A DNA stretch of 5,167 nucleotides from DATMXP01 sp964460935 (GTDB taxonomy: Bacteria > Acidobacteriota > Terriglobia > Terriglobales > Acidobacteriaceae), in the NCBI GenBank assembly GCA_964460935.1, contig CAYWSM010000484.1, positions 1-5,167 on the forward strand, read 5' to 3'. Below, one piece after another: positions 1-5,167 of this stretch. A program made the position numbers and the translations under genes. A model generated the notes under the pieces. That model saw nothing but the letters and a program-made list of their open reading frames with translations, searched no databases and was not told the DNA's origin. Each line of letters starts with the position of its first letter. Positions within the stretch are counted from its first letter, which is position 1.

Positions 1-18
1 CCTCTGGCCCTCCACGTG

Positions 19-213
19 CTAGCTTCCCAAATCGGAAACAAACTCATCGCTTAAAAGCCCTGCCCACAGCACCAAATCCTTGACTCTCTTCCCTACCGTT
101 CTATAGTTGGAATTGGCCCGCAATGCCAGCCTTTGCGCGACCGGCAACATCGCCGAAGGCCGTGTTCGTTCTTTGACAACCTGCCAGATGCCGCAACGCG
201 CTGCGTCGTCCAT
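19..213 (-). CDS. Doubtful short ORF, hypothetical (64 aa)
   Basis: An ATG-initiated frame of 64 codons ends in TAG. I recognise no domain, signal peptide or membrane segment. The product is basic in its middle part (KERTRP, GKRVKD) and ends in a short hydrophobic stretch. A purine-rich AGGGG lies only 2 nt before the ATG, too close for a normal ribosome binding site. It belongs to a repeated box that recurs twice further upstream, so it may have nothing to do with translation. Third codon positions show only mild G/C preference by eye. It could be a real small protein, the remnant of a degraded gene, or a chance frame in repeat-associated DNA. I consider a chance or remnant frame more likely. 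Confidence 0.22.
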   Translation of the reverse strand: MDDAARCGIWQVVKERTRPSAMLPVAQRLALRANSNYRTVGKRVKDLVLWAGLLSDEFVSDLGS

Positions 214-308
214 AACCCCTGCGTTATCACATTTTTACCCGCAAGATCCTTTGGAATGACATTCCTAGCGGCAAACTTTCCGTAACTTCTTTATTTTCAC
301 ATTCAAGA

Positions 309-322
309 GGGGAGGGGGGGTA
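309..322 (+). repeat. Interrupted G tract, copy 1
   Basis: Four G, one A, seven G, then TA. It nearly duplicates the tract at 419-433, and each follows a copy of the 22-nt box. The paired G runs could favour a G-quadruplex-like or other non-B structure, but the single-base interruption makes this uncertain. It is a likely site of replication slippage and length variation. Confidence 0.6.
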
Positions 323-348
323 CCGTTCAAACTGTTTGGTTAGGGGAC

Positions 349-358
349 GGTCCGGACC
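349..358. repeat. Perfect 10-bp palindrome GGTCCGGACC
   Basis: GGTCCGGACC is its own reverse complement and sits between the two G tracts. GGAC (345-348) and GTCC (362-365) flank it as a further, slightly off-centre inverted pair. It could be a protein-binding site or a structural core of the surrounding repeat. The DNA between it and the 387-408 box is not coding in any frame I can support. Confidence 0.5.
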
Positions 359-418
359 TAAGTCCTTCCTTTTCAATTACGGCATCTAACCCTTTCGTTA
401 TCACGTTCTTGCGACATA

Positions 419-433
419 GGGGGGAGGGGGGTA
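419..433 (+). repeat. Interrupted G tract, copy 2
   Basis: Six G, one A, six G, then TA, matching copy 1 at 309-322 in form and in its position beside a 22-nt box. It lies 116 nt beyond the receptor stop codon on the receptor's downstream side, where it would be transcribed as a C-rich tract on the minus strand. Confidence 0.6.
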
Positions 434-548
434 TCCCCACAACGATCATTAATCGTCCGTAGCTGGCGGCTCACGGTACGGCGTTTGCGCCGAACGCGAT
501 GCCAGATGCAGAACCGCGATCGCCACCGGAGTAATCACAGTCATCCTT
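434..548. other. Spacer downstream of the receptor gene; weak hairpins only
   Basis: No gene is supported here. Two small inverted repeats are visible: ACGAT/ATCGT with a 5-nt loop (442-456) and CGGCG/CGCCG around TTTG (479-492). The second lies about 57 nt past the receptor stop codon and could act as a weak terminator. Neither is followed by a U-rich run on the minus strand, so no canonical intrinsic terminator is present for the receptor transcript. Confidence 0.4.
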
Positions 549-3389
549 TCAGAAGCTAAGCCGCAGCGCGAACTGCAACGATCGCGGATCGGCGACGGCA
601 GTGGGCTGTCCGAATGTCGGGCGCGGATTTGTGGGATAAACTCCGCTCCCGAAAGTTGTGTTCGGAATCATGTAGTTGGGATGATTCAGCAAGTTGAAGG
701 CCTCCGCGATCGCCTGGATACGGAATCGCTCACCCAGCAGGAACATCCGGCTGAGCCGTGCATTGACATTGAAATAGTCGAAGCCCGTCCCGGCGTTTCG
801 GCCGATCATGGCCGAGAGCGTGCAAGCAGCGTCGGTGGCGGCCAGTCCGACGCACGGACGTCCTCCCGTCTGCTGAATCGTGTTCACGCCCGAAACCACG
901 TTGAACGGCAGTGCCGAGTAATACTGCAAGGTGCCGCCAAGTTGAAATCCGCGCGCGATCCGCTCCCATCCTGCGCGCCCGTTCACCGGGGATTGCAAAT
1001 AACCATCCACCACCACGCGATGCCGCTGGTCGTCGTCGGAGCGTCCCCAATCCTGACTGGGACTGAAAGCGTTGATCGGCGAACTGAAGAAAAATTCGCC
1101 AACATCGTCGAGCGCCTTCGAGAACGTGTATGAGATCCGATAGCCTCCCCAGCGCGCAGGCCGCTGCACGAAGGAAACGCCCAGCCCGTCATATTCGGAA
1201 TCGGCGGCCGCCGAATACTCGCTATTGTTCTGGTAGGTCGCGTTGGGCCGGCATAGATTCACGGGATCGACCTTCGATGAGCAGCCTGGAACGTTTTGGT
1301 TAATCGACATCAGCAGGTGTGCGCCACGCAGATGCTGATAGTTCACGGTTAACGTTGCCGATTTCGTCAATTGCCGCTCGACCTCCAGGCTCGTTTGCGC
1401 CGAATAGGCGTTCTGTAGATTCTGGTTCATGGTTGTCAGGCTGATCAGCACATTCGACGGAACGGAGTCGATGATTGCCGGGAACACGGGAGCACCTGCC
1501 TGCCCAAATGCAAGGCTGATGCTCTGTTGCTGAATGGTTGCAAGATCGGTGGTGTTGTTACTCGAAAGCAGCGCGTTCGCCAGCGGCCGCAACGGCACGC
1601 GGTCATAAAACAATCCGGCGCTGGCGCGCACAACCGTTTTCGGCGTCACCGACCATGCAATTCCCAGCCGCGGTGAAACGTTGTTGGTATCGGTCGCAAG
1701 GGTGTCGAGGAATTCGAGGTCGTAGCGCAGGCCGGCGTTCACAGTGAACTTTGGGTTCAGCCGCCATGAATCCTGCACATAGAAACCAACATTAGGGTTC
1801 GTCTGTGCTGCTACTGGATTCCCGAACGTCTGCGTGAAGGTGGTGTACGTTCCAGACTGGAAGTTCGCAAGCGACGAGAACGAATAACTGCCACGCACCG
1901 ACCGCGGGTAGGTGATCGTCACATCGTTGTAAAGAAAATCGGCTCCTACACGGAGCGAGTGCGCACCCATCTGATGCGAGAGGTTATCGACAATCTCGAA
2001 GGTGCGGGCATCGCGCCCGGTCGGAGAGCCGGAAGCCGTCCCGAACGAAGCGACGCCCGAAATGTTTACGGCGGAACCAATGGGATCGTTGGCCGGCGCG
2101 TTCAAGCTGCTGTTGGTGAATGCGCCACGCGTCTCGTTCACGGTAGTCGGTGAAATCGTGTAAACATTGCTGACTGCCACGGTCTGGTCGAGGTTCGTAA
2201 GTGCAACTCCCGCACTTATGGCGCTCAAACCGCCGGTGAATCGAGAATTGTCGCTGGTGACGTTATAGAGACTGTAACGGATACTGAAATTATCTTTTTC
2301 ACTGAACGTGTGATCGACCTTCCCCAAAACATTTTCGTTATGCACAGGATTGGGAAATAATCCGGTAGAAATCAACGATCCGGGATATCCAAACGACGTC
2401 AGGCTGGTGTTAATGGCATCCACGCTCGATTGCGGAATCGTGATCAATCCATCCTGATTCAAAAGCCGCTGCTCAAAATTCGCGAAGAAGAATGTCCGGT
2501 TGGGAATGATGGGACCGCCCAGGCTTGCACCGTACTGCGTCTGCGTCAGTGGAAGCTTGCTTCCCGAAAGAGCGTTGGTGGCGTTCAGGCGCTGATTCTT
2601 GAAATAGCCGTACGCATCCCCATGAAAGTTGTTGCCGCCGCTTTTCGTCACCAGACTTACATACCCGCCGAGCGCGCGCCCAAACTCTGCCTGTCCGCCC
2701 GAGGTGACTACCTGCATCTCCTGCACGGACCCCAGTCCGTAAAATGTTCCCGACAGTCCGGCGGCGTCATCATTTGACGAAAGTCCATCGACCACAAAGC
2801 TATTGGAAAAATTGCGCTGGCTGTTGATCGAAATGCCCTGTCCCGGAACGGCTGAAGTTTCCGGAAAAAGCTGCGTGGCTGCCGTGTTTGTCGGAGATAC
2901 GCCCGGAACCAGCAGTGTGAGATCAAGAAAGCTGCGCCCGTTGAGCGGGAGCGCGCTGACCTCTTCGCGTCGAAGCGTACCTGCGATCTGGCTGCGGGCG
3001 GTTTCCAACACTGGTGGTTGTTCGTTGACTTGTACTGTAGCTTCGGCCGCTGTAACCGACAGACGTATGGAGATGTTGAATGCCGAACCGAGCGTCAATG
3101 TTACTGCCTGCACGGAATCAGCGAATCCTTTGTCTTTCGTCGTAACTTCATAATCACCCACAGAAAGATAGGGAAAACGGAAGCGGCCGCTTGCATCGGT
3201 GATTTCGGTCTTGCTTGTATTAGTAGACTTCCGGCGTGCTATGACAGTGGCGTGCGCTACCACAGCGCCAGTCGGATCCGTTACGATCCCCGAGAGCGAC
3301 GCGAAGTGAATCGTTTCCTGCGCCGACCCGACTGCGGCCAACGCAAACACGATGGCCACAAGGCACATTACGCCCTTTCGTGCAGACAT
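549..3389 (-). CDS. Oar-like TonB-dependent outer-membrane receptor
   Basis: This is an outer-membrane beta-barrel protein expected to import or bind a large or scarce ligand using TonB energy. The ATG at 3389 gives 946 aa and a textbook signal peptide: SARK, a hydrophobic run, then cleavage after GSA near residue 23. An AAAGGA box lies 6 nt before this ATG. Longer starts at 3413 (ATG) and 3425 (GTG) would add 8 or 12 residues before the signal peptide. A carboxypeptidase-regulatory-like domain covers roughly residues 32-108 (LSGIVTDPTGAVV, ITDASGRFRFPYL). A plug domain follows at about 125-250, with LPLNGRSF at 147-154, VVDG near 199 and VTKSGGNNFHG near 247. The barrel fills the rest, with SLGGPI near 289, and ends in LRLSF, a terminal-Phe beta-signal. 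Length and domain order fit the Oar/CarboxypepD_reg group. No clear TonB box was seen and the ligand is unknown. The frame is intact. Confidence 0.93.
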   Translation of the reverse strand: MSARKGVMCLVAIVFALAAVGSAQETIHFASLSGIVTDPTGAVVAHATVIARRKSTNTSKTEITDASGRFRFPYLSVGDYEVTTKDKGFADSVQAVTLTLGSAFNISIRLSVTAAEATVQVNEQPPVLETARSQIAGTLRREEVSALPLNGRSFLDLTLLVPGVSPTNTAATQLFPETSAVPGQGISINSQRNFSNSFVVDGLSSNDDAAGLSGTFYGLGSVQEMQVVTSGGQAEFGRALGGYVSLVTKSGGNNFHGDAYGYFKNQRLNATNALSGSKLPLTQTQYGASLGGPIIPNRTFFFANFEQRLLNQDGLITIPQSSVDAINTSLTSFGYPGSLISTGLFPNPVHNENVLGKVDHTFSEKDNFSIRYSLYNVTSDNSRFTGGLSAISAGVALTNLDQTVAVSNVYTISPTTVNETRGAFTNSSLNAPANDPIGSAVNISGVASFGTASGSPTGRDARTFEIVDNLSHQMGAHSLRVGADFLYNDVTITYPRSVRGSYSFSSLANFQSGTYTTFTQTFGNPVAAQTNPNVGFYVQDSWRLNPKFTVNAGLRYDLEFLDTLATDTNNVSPRLGIAWSVTPKTVVRASAGLFYDRVPLRPLANALLSSNNTTDLATIQQQSISLAFGQAGAPVFPAIIDSVPSNVLISLTTMNQNLQNAYSAQTSLEVERQLTKSATLTVNYQHLRGAHLLMSINQNVPGCSSKVDPVNLCRPNATYQNNSEYSAAADSEYDGLGVSFVQRPARWGGYRISYTFSKALDDVGEFFFSSPINAFSPSQDWGRSDDDQRHRVVVDGYLQSPVNGRAGWERIARGFQLGGTLQYYSALPFNVVSGVNTIQQTGGRPCVGLAATDAACTLSAMIGRNAGTGFDYFNVNARLSRMFLLGERFRIQAIAEAFNLLNHPNYMIPNTTFGSGVYPTNPRPTFGQPTAVADPRSLQFALRLSF

Positions 3390-3395
3390 TCCTAT

Positions 3396-3401
3396 TCCTT
3401 T
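3396..3401 (-). promoter_or_regulatory. Ribosome binding site that decides the receptor start
   Basis: On the minus strand AAAGGA lies 6 nt before the ATG at 3389. A second AGGA directly abuts the ATG but is too close to serve. This spacing, with the signal peptide beginning right after this ATG, favours it over the in-frame ATG at 3413 and GTG at 3425. Confidence 0.7.
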
Positions 3402-3450
3402 CAATGCGCGCATGTGGACGCGCACTAAACTACCCCAGATTGAATGACAG

Positions 3451-3467
3451 TGATTCGGTGTGAATCA
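3451..3467 (-). other. Small hairpin at the end of the Cys/His gene
   Basis: TGATTC and GAATCA pair around a 5-nt loop and overlap the stop codon of the upstream 129-aa gene. The stem is only 6 bp and no U run follows, so it is unlikely to stop transcription. It could at most tune mRNA stability between the two genes. Confidence 0.3.
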
Positions 3468-3854
3468 GGAAAGGAAGTCGGATGGGGGGCCACGTTTTTG
3501 ATGACTGCGCGCCGAGGAAATACGAGCGAGAGCGCGGACTTGTTCAACGCTGGAAGAGTGACCGGCCAGTTCCGCTAAAAATACAAGCCTCGCCGGGATG
3601 CCAATCTCATGAGATGTGGCTGGGGAGAAGAGCTGGGATCTGTAAGGACACTCGCCTGGCGCAGCGCTGACTCGCTTCTCGTGATTGGCCGCCTGTTGCG
3701 CCATGTATTCCGCCATCATCCCGCAGTGATGCTTGCCATCACGGCGGCAACACGCAGGCAGCGAAGATTCCGGATCAGGCGCGCCTAACCAGACGAAATG
3801 CGGCGCCAACACGATTGCGAGGAGAAAGCCGGCGATGTAGTTCCGCAGGCACAT
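3465..3854 (-). CDS. Small exported Cys/His-rich protein, putative metal binder
   Basis: Starting at the ATG at 3854 gives 129 aa. Residues 6-24 form a hydrophobic segment that could be a signal peptide or membrane anchor. After it comes a dense cluster of potential metal ligands: C35, C36, H42, H43, C44, then M46, M47 and later C69 in ECPY. The C-terminus is basic (RSHQKRGPP, around 117-124). From memory, acidobacterial genomes contain similar unnamed small proteins with a CCRR-x3-HHC motif and a KRGPP tail; this could not be checked. The role is unknown; metal binding or sensing in the periplasm is inference. The stop codon lies 75 nt before the receptor start on the same strand, so co-transcription is plausible. 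No Shine-Dalgarno motif precedes the ATG. The frame stays open upstream to an ATG at 3959, but that extension delays the hydrophobic segment and would place the inverted repeat at 3877-3900 inside the gene. Confidence 0.62.
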   Translation of the reverse strand: MCLRNYIAGFLLAIVLAPHFVWLGAPDPESSLPACCRRDGKHHCGMMAEYMAQQAANHEKRVSAAPGECPYRSQLFSPATSHEIGIPARLVFLAELAGHSSSVEQVRALARISSARSHQKRGPPSDFLS

Positions 3855-3867
3855 AGAAAAACAATGG

Positions 3868-3873
3868 AGTGTA
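3868..3873 (-). promoter_or_regulatory. Possible -10 element TACACT
   Basis: TACACT on the minus strand matches the sigma-70 -10 hexamer at 4 of 6 positions and ends 13 nt before the ATG at 3854. Transcription would then start only about 6 nt before the ATG, giving a nearly leaderless mRNA. That would agree with the missing Shine-Dalgarno motif. No good -35 hexamer lies 17 nt upstream (TCACAT at that spot), which is what an activator-dependent promoter would show. This is tentative. Confidence 0.3.
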
Positions 3874-3885
3874 ACACAGATCACA
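3870..3885. promoter_or_regulatory. CRP/FNR-like site TGTAA-N6-TCACA
   Basis: TGTAA, six bases (CACAGA), then TCACA matches the classical CRP half-site pattern TGTGA-N6-TCACA at 9 of 10 defined positions. It lies 15 nt before the ATG of the Cys/His gene and overlaps the proposed -10. If bound, it would therefore more likely repress than activate. It also overlaps the left arm of the perfect inverted repeat at 3877-3900, so only one of the two may be the true site. Confidence 0.4.
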
Positions 3886-3900
3886 TAGCCATGTGATCTG
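3877..3900. promoter_or_regulatory. Perfect 10-bp inverted repeat, putative operator
   Basis: CAGATCACAT, the 4-nt spacer AGCC, then ATGTGATCTG: ten exact base pairs. There is no U run on either side, so it is not a canonical terminator. It lies 22 nt upstream of the ATG at 3854, in the promoter zone of the Cys/His gene and receptor. Its core reads TCACA-N6-TGTGA, the reverse arrangement of the CRP consensus, so CRP itself is not the obvious binder. A dimeric repressor or activator is the simplest explanation. Confidence 0.5.
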
Positions 3901-4130
3901 TTAAAAATCGCCGCGATGCAGGAATGATCACGTGTCCTTTTGGCGCAACCTGGATTCACTTCTCGTTGTTTGCAATCTATGGCTACCGATATAGATCGAC
4001 TTCACAGTCGCATCCTGCGTTTCAAAGAAAACTCCACTATGTCGATGAAGAATTGTCCCGTCCCGTGGCCCGTCCATAGACGCCCTAATCAGATCCGCGT
4101 AGCTCGAAAGTTACCTTAGTACGCGTTCAT

Positions 4131-4146
4131 TGTGACTTACATCACG
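4131..4146. promoter_or_regulatory. CRP/FNR-like site TGTGA-N6-TCACG
   Basis: TGTGA, six bases (CTTACA), then TCACG matches the CRP consensus TGTGA-N6-TCACA at 9 of 10 defined positions. It lies 125 nt before the lipoprotein ATG. That distance is compatible with activation from upstream, although no clear -10 hexamer was found at the expected spacing. It is the better of the two CRP-like matches because it does not overlap another palindrome. Confidence 0.5.
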
Positions 4147-4257
4147 GTTTGCTGGTGCAACTGGCTCCATGCTCATTTCGGGCGTCATAGCCGCGTCGGA
4201 AACAAGATGCGGCTGCATGTCCCACCGGGAACCAGAAAAACAACATATTGCTAGACT

Positions 4258-4262
4258 GAGGA
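4258..4262 (+). promoter_or_regulatory. Ribosome binding site of the lipoprotein gene
   Basis: GAGGA lies 9 nt before the ATG at 4272, an acceptable spacing. Translation from this ATG begins immediately with the basic MKK of a lipoprotein signal peptide, which supports the start. Confidence 0.6.
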
Positions 4263-4271
4263 TGTAGATCG

Positions 4272-4787
4272 ATGAAAAAACTGGGCTTGGCTCTTCTTAT
4301 CTCCGCCACCATATTTCTTGTTAGCTGCGGAGACAACATCAAAACCGATCCTACCGGTACCTGGACCGCGAACTTGACGCCAACCCAGCCCTCCGGATTC
4401 GGAAACGCCACTGCCATGGCATTTACCGATACTTTTGCTACCGATGCCAGCCAGGACAATAACGTAACTACCTATACCACCAGCGTTACTGGCAGCAATC
4501 TGAATGTTACAACCAACAATGGATGCATTGGTAGCGATGCGTCACAGTCCGCTACCTACACCGTGGACACAACCAGCAATACCTTCAGTCTCAATCTCCA
4601 GTCGAAAGCTTCGAATGATACTCCCGGTAACACTCTGTTTCTGAATGGAACACTGTCGAACAACGTGATCTCAGGGACATGGTCGCTCAACCCGGTATCT
4701 GGCCTCAACCTGGCCTGCACCGGATCGGGCACGTTCACGATGAACCTGGTTTCGGGTAATTCATTCGTAAAGCGCCGCGGAGCCTAG
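4272..4787 (+). CDS. Acidobacterial-type lipoprotein, function unknown
   Basis: The product has 171 aa. MKK, a hydrophobic stretch and the lipobox LVSC give lipidation at C19 and cleavage by signal peptidase II. The residue after C19 is Gly, with no Asp at +2, so in a Gram-negative cell the mature protein would go to the outer membrane. The mature part is rich in Thr, Ser, Asn and Gly, with alternating polar and hydrophobic residues typical of beta-strands. Similar motifs recur: GTWTANL (29-35), SGTWSLN (134-140) and GSGTFTMNL (151-159), suggesting a small beta-barrel or sandwich. C85 and C149 could form a disulfide. I recall many paralogous lipoproteins with this pattern in Acidobacteriota, but no known activity. 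The short tail KRRGA is basic. The gene is monocistronic as far as can be seen, divergent from the receptor cluster and convergent with the gene at 4895. Confidence 0.85.
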   Translation: MKKLGLALLISATIFLVSCGDNIKTDPTGTWTANLTPTQPSGFGNATAMAFTDTFATDASQDNNVTTYTTSVTGSNLNVTTNNGCIGSDASQSATYTVDTTSNTFSLNLQSKASNDTPGNTLFLNGTLSNNVISGTWSLNPVSGLNLACTGSGTFTMNLVSGNSFVKRRGA

Positions 4788-4801
4788 AATTACGACGTCG
4801 G

Positions 4802-4877
4802 ACAGGTTTGCCGCCTAGGCTTAACCTAGGTCCACTGCCCCACTCAAGCCAACCGAAGGCTTGAATGGGGCACCTGT
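4802..4877. repeat. Nested hairpins in a convergent spacer (terminator or REP-like)
   Basis: An outer pair ACAGGT (4802-4807)/ACCTGT (4872-4877) encloses two hairpins. The first is CCTAGG/CCTAGG with a 5-nt loop (4814-4830). The second is a 15-nt stem, TGCCCCACTCAAGCC (4836-4850) with GGCTTGAATGGGGCA (4858-4872), a 7-nt loop and one mismatch. The outer pair and the long stem share base 4872, so they compete for one pair. The position between two convergent gene ends suits a bidirectional terminator, but neither strand has a U run after the long stem. An interspersed palindromic repeat is the alternative. Confidence 0.6.
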
Positions 4878-4894
4878 AACGGTGGGTTTGCATC

Positions 4895-5167
4895 CTAGCT
4901 GATTTCTTTGGAAGTGATTTCGTACTTGAAGTTGTCGGGATCAAGCGGATCGAGACGGCCGTCGGCGGTTTCCGCTTGCGGGTACATGAAGTAGATGAGG
5001 GGATCGTGAGTCGATCCGGGCAGTGCGACGTCGGGAGCGTAGTTGTAGGCCATCCAGTTCATTTCCCAGGAACCGAACAAACGCGTACGCGCCTTCGACA
5101 CCATCTCGTCGCTGAGCGGACGATTTCCAGGCGGCTCTTCCAGCACTACCTTGCGCACGTCGGCGGG
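4895..5167 (-). CDS. C-terminal part of an unidentified protein
   Basis: The frame ends in TAG at 4895 and remains open to the window edge, so the 5' end is missing; only the last 90 residues are visible. A GTG at 5158 is an ordinary in-frame Val rather than a likely start, because PAD precedes it. The fragment is rich in aromatic residues (LFGSWEMNWMAYNY, YFMYPQ) and acidic near the end (DPLDPDNFKYEITSKEIS), with a probable final beta-strand. There is no membrane segment or Cys motif. I do not recognise the family. The coherent composition and clean stop beside a structured spacer support a real gene. Confidence 0.72.
   Translation of the reverse strand, partial: PADVRKVVLEEPPGNRPLSDEMVSKARTRLFGSWEMNWMAYNYAPDVALPGSTHDPLIYFMYPQAETADGRLDPLDPDNFKYEITSKEIS

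Larger units (their letters stand above)
213..408 (-). repeat. Three degenerate copies of a 22-nt box
   Basis: Read on the minus strand, 387-408, 283-304 and 213-234 align without gaps. The core is GTGATAACG, three variable bases, then GGGTTA. By eye the copies at 387-408 and 213-234 share 18 of 22 bases, while the middle copy (283-304) shares 15 of 22 with 387-408. Start-to-start spacings are 70 and 104 nt. The two upstream copies (283, 387) each lie a few bases from an interrupted G tract on the plus strand; the third does not. The outer two copies end at or just before an ATG, but the frame after the 387 copy closes almost at once. This may be part of an interspersed intergenic repeat family; its function is unknown. 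Confidence 0.5.
3855..4271. other. Divergent intergenic regulatory region
   Basis: About 417 bases separate the divergent starts of the Cys/His gene and the lipoprotein gene. The region holds a perfect inverted repeat and two CRP-like sites (listed separately), plus a small hairpin CGACT/AGTCG with a 4-nt loop at 3997-4010. A 46-codon frame at 3979-4119 lacks a ribosome binding site and is not accepted as a gene. I see nothing else of note, and no convincing -35/-10 pair for the lipoprotein gene. Confidence 0.6.

Noticed and set aside
213..433. CRISPR array
   Set aside because: The three repeated boxes are degenerate and spaced 70 and 104 nt apart, with no uniform spacers and no cas genes nearby.
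681..1133. A 150-codon plus-strand frame, and several other frames of 60-116 codons opposite or overlapping 549-3389
   Set aside because: They are shadows of the receptor gene, which has an intact frame, signal peptide and family motifs throughout. The shadows show no domain and no ribosome binding site.
3018..3428. A 136-codon plus-strand frame across the receptor 5' end
   Set aside because: It is antisense to the signal peptide and regulatory-like domain of the receptor and has no supporting motif.
3877..3900. Reading the perfect inverted repeat as a canonical CRP site or as an intrinsic terminator
   Set aside because: Its halves are TCACA-N6-TGTGA, the opposite orientation to the CRP consensus, and no U run follows on either strand.
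3855..3959. N-terminal extension of the Cys/His protein to the ATG at 3959
   Set aside because: It would bury the hydrophobic export segment 40 residues in and place the perfect inverted repeat inside coding DNA; the ATG at 3854 gives a normal export signal.
3979..4119. A 46-codon plus-strand frame starting ATG GCT ACC in the divergent intergenic region
   Set aside because: No Shine-Dalgarno motif, no recognisable feature in the product, and it occupies a region better explained as regulatory.
4142..4459. A 105-codon minus-strand frame overlapping the lipoprotein start
   Set aside because: It is antisense to a well-supported lipoprotein gene and crosses its promoter region; its product shows no family motif.

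Overview
The window looks like chromosomal DNA from an acidobacterium, probably class Terriglobia. This is inference. It rests on a very large Oar-like TonB-dependent receptor with an N-terminal carboxypeptidase-regulatory-like domain, a lipoprotein of the type with recurring GTW and GTFTM motifs, and a small CC-x5-HHC protein next to the receptor. All three protein types are, from memory, characteristic of Acidobacteriota. No RNA gene, CRISPR array, transposase or integrase was seen.

Layout. Bases 1-548 hold no convincing gene: a doubtful 64-codon ORF (19-213, minus), then a repeat-rich intergenic stretch. That stretch has three degenerate copies of a 22-nt box, two near-identical interrupted G tracts and a 10-bp perfect palindrome. 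Bases 549-3389 (minus) encode the receptor (946 aa from the best start). Just upstream on the same strand, 3465-3854 encodes a 129-aa exported or membrane-anchored Cys/His protein, probably co-transcribed with the receptor. A divergent intergenic region (3855-4271) carries a perfect 10-bp inverted repeat and two matches to the TGTGA-N6-TCACA pattern of CRP/FNR-family regulators, one near each divergent gene. Bases 4272-4787 (plus) encode a 171-aa lipoprotein with a clear lipobox. It converges on the 3' end of an unidentified minus-strand gene (4895 to the window edge) across a strongly structured spacer (4802-4877).

How it may work together. The receptor and lipoprotein are cell-envelope proteins, and the small Cys/His protein appears to enter or cross the inner membrane. 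The divergent arrangement with CRP-like sites suggests, but does not prove, shared control of an outer-membrane uptake or binding function. The receptor's ligand cannot be read from the sequence; the Cys/His cluster in its neighbour makes a metal or metal complex one possibility. The repeats at 213-433 and the hairpins at 4802-4877 are the least explained parts of the window.
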